From: Paraspadella gotoi
Taxonomy: Eukaryota; Chaetognatha
Assembly (NCBI GenBank): GCA_051294375.1
Contig: CM119271.1
Span: 15,506,770 to 15,570,769 of the forward strand
Direction: 5' to 3'
DNA: 64,000 bases
Position 1 is the stretch's first letter. Each line of letters starts with the position of its first letter. Shown here piece by piece: positions 24,165 to 35,751 of this stretch. The position numbers and the translations under genes were made by a program. The notes beneath the pieces were generated by a model. That model searched no databases. It had not been told where the DNA came from and worked only from the letters and a program-made list of their open reading frames with translations.

Positions 24165-25227
24165 TTTTTTAAAAAAGTTTTTAAATCTTATGTACATAAA
24201 AAGGTGTTTTTTTTGTTTTGTTTTGTTTTTTTTGCCTAATTATTAAAAAAAAAAGAAAACATTCAAAACGATGCACGGATTAAATAGTACAAAAGAAAAA
24301 AGCAAATTAAACGAATATTCTTTATTCTATTGTTCAACTAAATCACAAAATCGACGCAATTAAATCATAATTACCCGAAAAATAAAAAAATAAATAAATA
24401 TCGAAACGAAAAAATATGAGTAATGTCACAGTGCGAAATACAAAAAAAAAAAAAAAACCAAAAACCCAAAAACCTCGCAAATTGAATACGATATTGTTAA
24501 AATCGTGACCAGTCTCGATTTTAAATAAAGAAAAAAGAAGAAGATATTCTGGCACGGATTAGCTTTGACCAAAGCATTGTAAAGTACAATAAATAATTTT
24601 CTGCCACAACGTTATACAAATTTTCCGAGTTAAAGCCACTCGACAAGATGATATTAACTTTTGACTGGACGGGAGACAATTTTCCCCAAATGATCACAAA
24701 GTCTTTGCAAAGATATAGACGTCAAACTTTTTTTAAAAATTTTGCGGCGACGATAGACAAGCCCGAGCTTGCAATTATTGAGAAACAAGCAAGGGTTCCT
24801 AGCGAGAAAAGAGTCGCTTAAGCTTTCGATAATTCCTAAATATGATTATTATTATAAGATAACTAATAAGGTGCGCGAAGATAATAATTACTTAGCTTAT
24901 AATATAAGAGTCGAGCAACGAGCTAAGACTACGAAAATGAATCCATCGCCGATCTCCCACATAATCCCCGGATGTAATTGATTACTCGTTTAAATCGATG
25001 AATGGCTTTTTCTTTACAATCACATCCCCTGAGGAAAAGGGGAAATCAACACGATATCGCAATTTTTGCATTTTTTATTAATTAATTTAATCTAATGAAG
25101 ATTCGACGATTTTTATTTTTCGAAGTGAGCAAAAGCGGAAGGAGGAAGACTTGAGTGGGCGAGTGGGCGAGTGGGCGAGTGGGCGTGGCCGAGAAGAAGA
25201 AAGAAAAAGAAATGAAAGGCGGAGAAA
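24165..25227. other. Spacer between Ly6-like and PRC1 (right copy)
   Basis: No gene seen. Near 25,150-25,185 there are four copies of a GTGGGCGA 10-mer tandem. The rest is AT-rich with A runs. Confidence 0.6.
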
Positions 25228-28200
25228 TTAAAAGTTGGACTCGTTAAAAGCAGCGCCGAAAGGAACGAGAGGGGCGGTGACGGCGGCGGCGTCGTGGAGG
25301 TATTGGGCGTCGCGGGCGCCGGAGGCGGCGGGGTTTCTCAAGTCCGTCAATGACGAAGATCGGTGCTCCGGTCGGACGCCGTCGCTGAAACACTGAAATT
25401 TAAATATATAGCGGTTTAATCTCATTTCCATATCGCAGTGTTATGGATATTGATACGGTTATCTCTTAACAATTATTTTTAGGAACATAAAATTGAAACA
25501 AAAGGCTCAAAAATTATTACACAACTAAAAAATCCTTGCAAGCAGCCGAACTAACCTATAATTTAAATTATTTAATAATTAATTCAATAGTAAAATTCAT
25601 CACCCACTTCGTAAGAAACGGCGTAGTTCCCGTTAATGGCGTCGTCGCTGTTAGCCGCCGACAGAATTCTTCGATGACCCGGCGTCGGCGGCGGCTTCAT
25701 CTTCTTTGCCGCCGCTTCCGCCGCCGGAGTCGTCGGCAGAAGCCGCGTCGGCGGGTCGTTGGGCGTGGCGGCCGGAGAGGAGGGCGAAGGGAGATCGACG
25801 TTGATGAGTTGAAGGTTGGAATTGCTCGACCCGGGACTCCGGGTGAATGTGGCCGATCGAGGGATCTTTAAGTCGTCGCCCTTCGCCCGTTTATTTTGTT
25901 GTCGCACTGAAAACAATTTGACAAGAAATGCGTTAATTTACGAAATTAATAACCAAAAAACTCTTTCATTAAACAATACTATGGAGTCTGATTTAAAAAA
26001 AAAAAACACCGCAAAAAAGGCGGGACTGGCAAAGAAGCTCGAGGGTTAAAAATAGGCAACTTCAGTTTCAAATAATCATTCTACCTCGACTGGAGTGAAG
26101 TCGCGTCTATGAACAGTTCAAGAAAGGGAGGAAAGATACAAAGGCGATGCTGACTTAATTGGAGTCGAGACGGAGCAGTGACTCTTAATAAATGATTCGC
26201 TCTACTTTGTTTACTAACCTTGAGAACCTTTGGACTTTTCGGGTCCCATTCGCCGCTTCGTCGGCGTCTCTGCTTTCGATTTGCCTCCATGAGTCACATC
26301 GCCTTTGGTCCCTCGCTGGCGGACCCGCTCCTGTTTCTCCTGGATGAATAGACGAATATTGAATAAATTATAATAATTTGAAATAGAGAGAGAGAGATTC
26401 GGTATCCACCAACCTGTTCCTTTTCGATCTCCCACTCTTTCTTCCTAATCTCAACAAATTCTCGAAAATTCCCGCCTAAAATGAGAAACTTTTCTCCGTT
26501 CTCTTCCTCCCAGCGCGAAATCTCTTCCTCCAACTCTTTCTCCATTTTGGGAAATTTGAGAGAAAACTTTTTTCTCTCTTTTTCCTCCTGGGAAATAAAA
26601 CGATCGTACATTCAGTGTATCTAAATATCAAATGAATAGAAAAATAGCACTTATCAGCGTATTTAAATATGATGAGCAGAAGTAACTCGAGCCCACAAAT
26701 GTACAACAAAGAATCTTAAATAAGATAATATGCAAATGAAATTGAGAACTCGATGGCAATTGAGTTTAGAGGTTACCACGTTTAATACCGCGTAATCTTG
26801 CCTGTAAAAGCCCGGCTCCGCGCCTGGAGAAGCGGTTGGGATCGTTGGCTCTTCGATCGAACTCGATGAACTGTTCCCAAAGGTGGTCCCAGCCTTCGAG
26901 GGCCACGAAAAGGGGAAGGCGTTGGTCGTAGTAAGAGCGGAGTCGCGCCATTTCCGTCTCGTGGGCGTCAAGCAGAGATTCTGGAGGTGAAAAGTAGGCT
27001 TCGGTTCAAAATCGCTCTTATTTCCTCCCTTTGCTTGTTTACTTATTCGAAAAAAACTGAATGGGAATTCACATGATGCTCATAATAAATTAATCATAAA
27101 AACAAAGTGTTAAACAAAGTGTTAAACAAAGTGTTAAACATACTTATAAAACTTGCCACCTGTGATGTTGAGATCGTGAATTTGATGAAACTCGTTCTGT
27201 TCTTCGTTCAAGTAACACTTGATCCAATGATCTCGGATGTCGTCGCGAATTTTGGACGTGAAACGATCAAGATTCGCGAGTCGCTCTTCCTCCAGATTCT
27301 CCACCTTATGATATGAAATTAAAAATTATTACACTAACGATATCATTATTATATGTAAATAGTAAACCTGATTCCTATAGTTAAAGATGACGGCGTCCCT
27401 GCATCCGCGGTTTTCACTCAAAAAGGTCGTCAACTCTTCCTCGTCTCGACCCAAGCGGCGCCACAAATCTTGCAGGCGTCGATCGAGTCTGGATATCGTG
27501 CTACGCCGCGCATGACGGACGGATTCCAGGTCTGACGGTGAGGGGGAAGAGAAAATGTCAGGATGAGTGATGATAACTGACGATCAAAGAATCGGGATCT
27601 CTTTTCAAAAATTACCAGATTTCCGTTCCTTTATCTAAAAACTAAATTTTTAAGGATTTTAACCTCAATTTATTACTAACCATAACCCAATTCTTAAACT
27701 TAAATCCTTCACCCTAACCCGAAATCCCAAACCATAATCAGTGAATCAGTAACCTAATTTTTAACCACAATGCTTACCTAATTCTCAATCTTAAATTTAA
27801 TTTTTAAATAACAAAATTTAATTCCGAAATTAAAATATAATTAGGCGTTCTTTAAAAATATGGCAAAGGCAAAGGCAAAGGCTCGTCGGATCTACTCACG
27901 ATCGATGTAGCGTTCAAGTTGTTCTAAAACTTCATCGGCCAGACTCACGGCCTTTTTGTCTTCGTTGAGCAGCAAAGCCAAGTTTTCATCCGGCGGGGCC
28001 GACTCCTCGTCAGGAAGTTTGGCGGGAAAGGCGCCGGGAAGGGAGCCCACCTCCGCCAGAATATCCAAGATTTTTCGGCGTGACGTTTCAAAACGAGTCT
28101 TTTGTCAGAAAAGGTAATGTCATTTAAGTTAATATTGGTGGGAAATTGTGAAGATTTATCTTTCTATAGCCGCAAACTACCGACCCGCCACTCGACTATT

Positions 28201-29798
28201 GACCGGCCACTCGACTATTGACCCGCCACTCGACCATTACTCGACTCACCTCTCTATTCTCGACCCGCTCTTTCAACTCCCCAACTCTCTCCTCCAAATC
28301 CTCGAGTTCCTTCGGCGTCGGAACTAAACTCGACTCGTCGAGAGTCTCGTCGCGTCGAGGAGGAAGACCGAGGCGATGGAGAAGGGAAGACTCTTGACCG
28401 AGTAAAGACCATTGCCTTTCTAACCTTTATATAAAAGAAAAGAAAGGAATTAAATCAATTAAATCGGTATAACCAATATAGAAATTATCCAGTCATTTAA
28501 TAAATATTAAATAAGCTATGTTGCCCGATTTGGAGGGTAAAAAGCCTCTATCTAAAATGAATGAATGAATTTATATGAATAAATGAATTTATAATAATAA
28601 TATAAAAAATGGTTAAACCTGCGATTCTTCTCCTCCTTTAGCCTCTTGACTTCGACGGGAAGGAGATTTTTGAGTTGAAAGACTGAGGCTTCGTCGGGTG
28701 GCCATCGAGGAGTCATTCCAAGCTCGGAGCTCATCGTCGTGATTTGGTTTGTAAACTGGGAATAGGGCAGTATAATATATGTCACGATTCCGTCTCCATC
28801 ATATAAAAATACCAATATACTAATTTACTAACCATATACATATTTAAATCTTGTAGCAGGTTAAAATGTGTCCCTTAATCTCATTTGCATAGTGTGTTTT
28901 AATAAAATTCTGGCGACTCTTAATGACCCATCTTCACCCAAGAATATTAAAGCCCCGAGCGTAATCGTCGTCCTCCACTGCCTTCTTCATTTTTTTATTT
29001 TCAACACACCGAAAAAAAATTGGATCGATTATCTACGACCTCACATTTAATATTTGAATAAAGTTCATTTACAGTAGATCATTAAAAATTGATAGCAATA
29101 ATACAAGTGTTTACCGTTGAAGATACAGTAATAATTGTTACGAGTTAGTGACAGAACCGTTCAATGTAAGCACTAAGCAGTCCCTGAGCTTCGGATCAGG
29201 CTGTAACACCGTGTTACAGGCGGGTTAAGCGCCCCGTCCCTCTTAGCTGCGAGGCGATCACCGGGCAAGAAACCCGAACCTTTGGGTTCAAAGACTTCAG
29301 TCCTTCATCGCAAACTATTAGATTTTCATTAATTTAAGTTAAATTAAATTTCCGTATTAAATTACCTCTTGTACGTTCTTCTTGGTCTTGGCGACCATGA
29401 TCTCTTCCTCTTTGGCCATCTCCGAGACGAAATCGGCCAAATGCGTGGCCATCGTCGCCGCGCGTTTGGCCAGTGATTTCTCGTCGAAGCCGAATTCCCG
29501 CCAGGCGGCGAAGAGTCGCTGCGTGCTGGGGGGAAAGGCCAAAGAGATGGCGTGCTGGGGGAGGGAGGCGAATAGTAAAGCAGGTTAGGGTAATTCGCTT
29601 GACCCCAATTAGTCATTATATTCTACAAAAATTTTCTACAGCATTTAAATTTCATATAGTTTTTACCGCGGGGTTTCATTAACTTAATATTAATAAAAAG
29701 ACTACGTAGTCTAAACTTCTTTTCTCCCCTCCCCCTCAACTTTTCACCTCCAAAACTTCCTCCATCCTATTCACATCGCGAACGGCGACGTCTGTCAT
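25228..29798 (-). CDS. PRC1: Protein regulator of cytokinesis 1 (Ase1/MAP65 family)
   Basis: PRC1 bundles antiparallel microtubules in the spindle midzone and binds KIF4/centralspindlin partners. Twelve exons join without a frame break: 29,748-29,798; 29,366-29,554; 28,619-28,755; 28,250-28,424; 27,900-28,098; 27,368-27,531; 27,160-27,304; 26,802-26,980; 26,414-26,587; 26,219-26,339; 25,608-25,906; 25,228-25,392. The product has 665 residues (human about 620). The N-terminal half is coiled coil (KRLKEEKNR, LEERVGELKERVENRE). The spectrin-like microtubule-binding domain (about 315-470) has the family signature FIEFDRRANDPNRFSRRGAG followed by LLQEEKERKKF and PKMEKELEEEISRWEEENG. The tail is basic, Ser/Pro-rich, with TPGHRR, fitting Cdk-type regulation. 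The intron after exon 8 begins with GC. Confidence 0.93.
26588..26801 (-). other. PRC1: GC-AG intron of PRC1
   Basis: The exon ends ...GGGCTTTTACAG and the intron starts GCAAGA; it ends CCCAG before GAGGAAAAAGAG. The GC donor gives LLQ-EEKERKK, matching the conserved LLKEEKQR block of PRC1, whereas the next GT downstream would insert extra residues. The same GC donor is present in the left copy near 12,400. Confidence 0.8.
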
Positions 29799-30261
29799 CT
29801 TGGCGACGACGACGACAACAACAACAAATACACCAAAGGCGATTATCACAAAAGGGCTTTTTCCTCCTTCATCACAGAGTTGCGAGAGAGAGAGCAAGGT
29901 CTCAAGCCATTTCTAAGAAATAATCCAAGAGAAATAAAAATAAATGGACAACGATACAAATGTAAAAAGTGAAAACTAAAAAAGGCAGAGAGGTTGATGT
30001 AAAAATATATAAAATGACATTCGCGGTAAAAGCGACGGTTCGTACAAATTTTCGACATGAATATAAAAAATAATTGATATAAGTTATTATTAAATACTGG
30101 TAAATTTTAAAAAACGAAAAATAAGGCGGAATGTGTTAAAGAAAATCACCATGTAGCCTATATCACAACAAAAAAGGTTGTTACAACTAAATAAAATTTT
30201 AGGTTCGTGTAGATATCCACCAAAAAAGGCAGCGAATCACAGAATCACAGTGACCGAATCT

Positions 30262-33200
30262 TCACGGAATGAGGGCCACTGAAGTGCTGTTCCTGAACAA
30301 AAACTCGTCCTTGACGGGCAACAGCAACTGAGCGAGTCGATCCGCGGACGAGAATGTCGAGAGCAGCGTGTCGACGCACTGACCAAACTGGGCGCGGCTC
30401 AGGCTCTTGTCGCAACGGATCGGGTGAAAGACGTGGACGAGGGAGACGTCGACGACCCGCTGCACTTCCAACTCTGTCCGCTGGAGGATCTTGTCGCAGA
30501 GGTCAGCGTCCTCGCCGCCCCATCCGCGAATGCCCAGATCGAAGCCGCCCGCCGCCGTCAGGTCGGATTTGTAGAGGGCGACCATGCCGAAGCTGAATTG
30601 ACGCCAATAGCCGGAGACGTCGCCCAGGCGCCGGTCGGTGAGGAAGTTGGGACGAAGGCGCCAGGCGGGGGAAAGAGGAGGAGGAGGATGCGAATGATTG
30701 GATGATGAATCGACGACGACGTACTCGGGATCGAACTGGGAATACATTATTGGGTAGTAGACCTGAACGATATAAAGGGGGCAAGTTATTTAATTAAATA
30801 ATGAATAAATGGCTTATTATTGATTACCTTCTTCCCCCTGACGGCGTTGAGGCGCGCTCGATCGACGAGGCCGGAGTCGAAGACGAGATCGACGTCGCAG
30901 AGGAAAAGGAGATCGGAGTCGCGATGGAAGGCGGCGCCGATCTCGAGGCCGACGCCGCGACTGAAGGAGGAAAAAAGAAAAGAGAAAAGAAAAAGGAATT
31001 AAAATTAGAGGAAATGGAGGAAAAGTTTAATGATAAATGATTAATAATTTATATATATTAATATTTATATATAATTAATATTAATAAATAATAAATTATT
31101 AATGATAAATTTAAAAAATAAAATAAAATTCTTCCGCCCCCCTTCAATTCTAACCTAAAATCCCCCTTGGCAAAGACGAGCCTCATCTCCTCCGCCGGAC
31201 GCCTACTCCGTCGAATGGCGGCGAAGAGCGCCTCCGTCTCGGCGATCCGGTCCTTTGCCGGATCCCCCGCCGAGAAAAGAACCACGGTGAGGCCGCAGCG
31301 CTGCCCGGCCGCCGTCTCCGGCGCCAGACATGTCTCGTCGAATCGGCGCATGAATCTCTCGAAGTTGAGAAAGCGACCGGCGAGGGCGAGAACGAAGTAG
31401 ACCGGCTCAAGGGCGGGAAGGCGAGAGACGGGTCCGCCGCCGATTCGGAGAAAGGCGACGGAGCGTAGAAGGGTCTCGGCCCAAGAAGAAGGGACGGGCG
31501 TGACGACGTCCGGGATTTGTCCGCGCCATTTGCCCGCTTCTACCTCGGCTTCGCGCCATTCTAGTCGGGCGAAGGACTGGCGAAGTCGGGCCAACCATCG
31601 CGTGGAAAAGGTTTCTTTCTTCCCGAGGAATTTGCGGTAGACGAGAGAAAATTCGACAGCGAAGTCGACGCCTCGAAGAATATCGAGACGGGAGTAACCG
31701 TTGCGGACTTCCTTAAGTTTAAACACGAAATTATTTTTTTTTCGTTCAATCATTTTGAAGAACTTTTTTATTTTAAATTTTTTGAGTTGCGCCGCGTTTT
31801 ACTCGCGAGACAACTCTATGAGACACTTGGTCGGTCGGTTAGTCTGTCTTACTAAAGTAAACTCTAATCTGGTAATGATATATAATTTTAAATATTTATT
31901 GATACAATAATTATTATTTGATAATCTTGCACTGTTGTAATCTGTTGTAAATACGGCATGATTAATTACATACTGATTTATTTGAATTAATAAAAGTCAT
32001 ATATCATTGTTTTATAATGTACATTTTATATATTCATAAAATCATATGGAAATGCGGGCATTCAATCACAAATCACAAATCAGGCAACCAACCTTAATGC
32101 TTAACTGCCTCCCGACTCTCGCCGCGTTTCTATTTATGATCGTGGTTAACCGACGCTCGATGCCCTGCCAGGCCGAGCGCCGGTGCAGAGTGTAGCCCCG
32201 TCGAGGATTGTCGGTTCCTGAGGAGCAGACGGCCCACTTGTTAAAGTTGTCCCAGATTCCCTCGTCCTGGCGACGACGAGGGGCGTCGTCCGTCCCGCGA
32301 GGGTCGAGTGCCGCCGCCACCTCTTCCACCGCCTGCTTCATTTTCACCGTCCTGTGTAGCAGATTAACCTTTTCTTCATTTTAATCGAGTTCAATCTCAT
32401 TTGCATATTGTAGCATTTTATTTTTAGATTATTTCTTAAATAAAGAAAGTTTGTAATGGAGTGTGACAACGAATTCTTATATCTTTTAATATATTTTAGT
32501 ATTTTGAACATACTTTTAATAAAGTAATAACGATTCAATAAAATAGTATTTAGATATTATATTGGTTGTACCAATTTCATAGTAAAATTGTAGCTTTACA
32601 AATACAAATATTTTTCTTTCTCCCCACAAGCCACAACCTGTGCCTGGCGTCGTCGATCTTCAAGCGCAGAAAATGACTCCAGAGCCAAAACTGATATTGA
32701 TGTCGCTTGACCGGATGGAGGGAAATGGACCGCTCTACCTCGGCCGCGCTCAGATCCCCGGTGTAAGAGGCCGCGTCGGATCCGTTGTGGTAAAACATCT
32801 TGCGCATCTCGTAGTTGCGAGTGCAGGGAATCCGGGCGTGTTTGAACACGCAGCGGCCCACTTCGACGTCTTCGTGGTAGCTGCGAAATATTTATATTAT
32901 ATAAAAAGTTATTTAACTTAAAGATAAACCGGTATTATTTTAATGATTTCAAAACGTTAATTAAACTTAAAAACCTAAAGATATTGTTCCTGAGACAATC
33001 TTGAATGTTGGGTCCGATGAGTTTGATGGTGGCGCGAGAGAAGACCATCCCAGGTCCGCCCATACAAAAATTCTCTCCCTCCTCCAGATGGAGTTTTCCG
33101 ATTTCTTCGGTGTTGCCGACTCCGCGCTGTCCGATGTACCAGGATTTGGAGGAGTCGATGGAGCGGAGGAACGACTCCAGTTTGTCCATCCTGGGGTATG

Positions 33201-34145
33201 GACGGGAGTGGAGTGGGGGAGAAATAAAAGATTGTCTAATTTGTCTTAATTTGTTTTCCTATTCAAATTTATATTCAACCACAAAAACTCGAATACAAAC
33301 TCGCCTAAAATGGACATCGTCGTCCGCCCTGAGGAACCACTCGAACTTGTCGATGCATCGGTCGTACATGTACTTAAGCATGAGGAAGGACTTCTTCTGC
33401 GGCGGGTAAGAGTCGTCCACACCGGGCAGAGAGACGACGGGCAAATCGGGCGGGCGCCCGTCGCCGGAAGAAGTAGAAGAGAAGAAAGCTATTCTGAGAA
33501 CGTGAATACTAAGTGGTAAATCTGGAGGGCGTCCACACATCTCCCCTCCCCCACAATCTCTAATCCACACCTGCCCGGCACGTCTTGGCCCCAAGTGCGA
33601 AAAACGGCCGAAGCTCGCGTAGACAAAAACATCTCCGCGGTCAACACCCCCACAAAGAGAAAGCCGCCGGGGGCGGCCGAAGCGCAGGGGTCGAAGTCGT
33701 AGGAACTTGGACGGATTAAAGGCTGCGGCTTCGGGCGCAGCGGCGCGGGCGTCGGCGGCGGCCGAGGCAGCGGCGACCAGGAATCCGGATTTGGATCCGG
33801 AAATCTCGGCGCCCTTCGCAGAGACACGAGGTAGAAGCGGTGGAGGGCGGCGCCGACGACGAAGCCGACGAGGAGTTTGAAGGCGAAGAGGAGAGAGTTG
33901 TGACGAAGACGACGAAGGAATCGACGGAGAGTCGAAGGCGACGACGACGACGACGACGACGAGGAATCATCCGTCGACGATCGACGAGCGATGGGTCCAC
34001 CCCGAGTAGAAGACTTTTCCGTCGGCGACGGCGTTGAGTCCGGGTCCGAGTCTTCCAAGGCTCGGTTGTTGTTGTTGTCCTCGCGAAGTTCTCGATCGGA
34101 GAGATTGTGGGCGAGCCTTTCGGAGTTCCACGAGGTTTTCATCAT
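30262..34145 (-). CDS. CHSY1: Chondroitin sulfate synthase (CHSY1/3-like)
   Basis: Golgi bifunctional glycosyltransferase that polymerises the GlcA-GalNAc backbone of chondroitin. Eight exons: 33,571-34,145; 33,305-33,493; 32,975-33,190; 32,638-32,880; 32,093-32,351; 31,155-31,711; 30,828-30,960; 30,262-30,762, giving 890 residues (human CHSY1 802). It is a type II membrane protein: cytosolic Ser/acid-rich tail, a membrane segment at about 84-107 (LLFAFKLLVGFVVGAAL), then a Pro-rich stem. The GT31 half has RTWGQDVPG, GVDDSYPPQKKSF and the DDD metal motif in FLRADDDVHF, plus EEGENFCMGGPG and YHEDVEVGRC. The GT7 half has FLCDVDLVF and GWGGEDADLC. The start was set at the MMKTS pair; an in-frame ATG further upstream gives a less likely Lys-rich leader. 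The second intron has a GC donor. Confidence 0.93.
33191..33304 (-). other. GC-AG intron of CHSY
   Basis: The exon ends CATTTTAG and the intron starts GCGAGT; the acceptor is CCCAG before GATGGACAAACTGG. Only this junction joins DDDVHFR to MDKLESFLRSIDSS in frame, matching the human DDDVYIKGDRLENFLRSL region. The only nearby GT gives the wrong phase. Confidence 0.8.
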
Positions 34146-34495
34146 AGAAATGTTTACAAGAGGTAGTTTTTTGTTTTTTTTGTGTTTTTTTTTGTATAGA
34201 AAACAAATTAACTGAAAGAGAGGAAACACTAAACGTGAAAATAAATGCTCTTCTATCTTCGGGTAAAAGAAACGATTGCTGGCCGCTGATTGGCTGGACG
34301 GAGATAATAGAGAAAAAAAGAAAACATCGAAGGAAGTTAAATATCACGAATTCGGAAAACAACGAATGAAAATTAAAAAAAAAAATTAATGTAAATCGAC
34401 GGCCAAACCCAAAAACAAAGTAGTAATGATAATGACGATTATTAATTTTCGGTCACGCCCCCTTCCGGGCCACGCCTACTCCGGAAGCGCGGCCT

Positions 34496-35751
34496 TCAAT
34501 CTCCGACGCGTCGGAAGTCGTCGACGACGTCGAATTCGAAGAGACCCGGAATCCCGCAGGTCTTGCAGAGTTCGTTGTCCATCAGCATCTTGACGTTGAA
34601 GTGGACGGGACACGCTTTGCGCACGCGGCCGTGGTAGGCGTTTCCGCAAATGCGGCACACCACCTGGAGGAAAGGGGGAGAAGAGATAAGGACAGAAGAG
34701 AAACAGAAAAGGGAGACAGCAAAGATAATGACGGGGGAGAGATGTGACAAAGGATAGAGACAGAGAAGTAGGACAGAAGAGAGACACAGAAGAGAAAGAG
34801 AAGAGAGAAGAAAGATAGAAAAGAGGCTCCCTCTCACCTTCTTCTTATTCCTGTAGCAGACGCAGTCGGGATGATCGAGCAAATAAGGAGTCGACGGCGA
34901 CGAAATCGTCGAACCCGAAAAACTCGAGCGACGCGATCGTCCGCTCGGCGTCGTTGTCCCGGGCGTCTGAGGAGAGGAGAGATCAACTCTTTTTTTTAAA
35001 GGGAATATTGGCTATATATAAATTATACTATATAATATAACATTATAATTGATATAATCGGGCTTTTTTCTGACCACGCATAGTTCCAAATAGACTACTC
35101 GACCGAATATGTTGAAATCTATGGAAATACAAATAGAACTATCAGGGAATTCCAATATTTGACCACTGAGCCTTGTGGGGCAACAAATAATCAAGAATTT
35201 AGCCCCAGGGCTCTGTATCTCATCTCAGGGGTTGTATATCAAAAATCGCCTCGATAGTTCTATATATTTAGTCATTAAGACTATGTATGTATATATGTAA
35301 AATTTCATAAAATTTAATCAGATAGTTTGGTGGAAACCGTGTCTGGTCAGAAAAAAAAGATATCATTTTATAATAGGATAATTTTATAATTTTCTAATAA
35401 TTCTGTAATTAATATAATAAAATAGTAGAAAATTCCATCTCTCCCTCTCCTCTCCCAGACCGAAGGCGGCGTCGAGGCTGCCGCCCCGAAACGCGAGTCG
35501 TCGTCGGCGTCCTCGAACCGCGCCGCGTCCGCCCCGCCCGGCGACACCGGCGTCAGAGGCGCCGACGCCAAATGATCCAATTGCGCGACGCGGCGTCGGA
35601 GGATCGCCATCGCCGTCTCGTCTTCGTTGCGCGTGGGGAGAAATCGAGCACGACCGCGTCCGATCGGGCGGGGGGAGTCGAGCGGAGGGGCGAAGGAAGA
35701 CGGGCGGAGTGGAGGCATCGCGGACGATCCCATCGGCGGTGAGGTAGACAT
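34496..35751 (-). CDS. Small Cys-rich (putative zinc-binding) protein, unrecognised
   Basis: Three exons (35,461-35,751; 34,838-34,966; 34,496-34,663) join in phase to 195 residues. The N-terminal 130 residues are Pro/Ser/Arg-rich and probably disordered, with a short helix-like AMAILRRRVAQLDHL and several SP/TP sites. The C-terminus is well structured: DHPDCVCYRNKKK, then VVCRICGNAYHGRVRKACPV and CKTCGIP, i.e. CxC, CxxC, a Cys-Pro-x-His and CxxC that could bind one or two zinc ions. The donor of the first intron (TCG|GTCTGG) is weak, but both phases fit. I do not recognise the family and assign no function. It lies 351 bp upstream of the CHSY start on the same strand. Confidence 0.65.

Larger units (their letters stand above)
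19879..29710. repeat. Right arm of the 10-kb inverted duplication
   Basis: Reverse complement of 8,840-19,174. This arm has the cleaner frames for PRC1, Ly6-like and NDUFA5, and it continues without a gap into PRC1 exon 1 and the single-copy gene train. Ns fill 20,526-21,060, inside the NDUFA5 intron MITE. Confidence 0.85.

Noticed and set aside
30354-30784. Plus-strand and second minus-strand frames over CHSY exons
   Set aside because: Shadows of the GC-rich CHSY reading frame; no family motif.
35451-35461. CTCTCCTCTCCCAG as a plus-strand 3' splice site
   Set aside because: On the minus strand it is the donor end of the Cys-rich gene's first exon, and no plus-strand exon follows.
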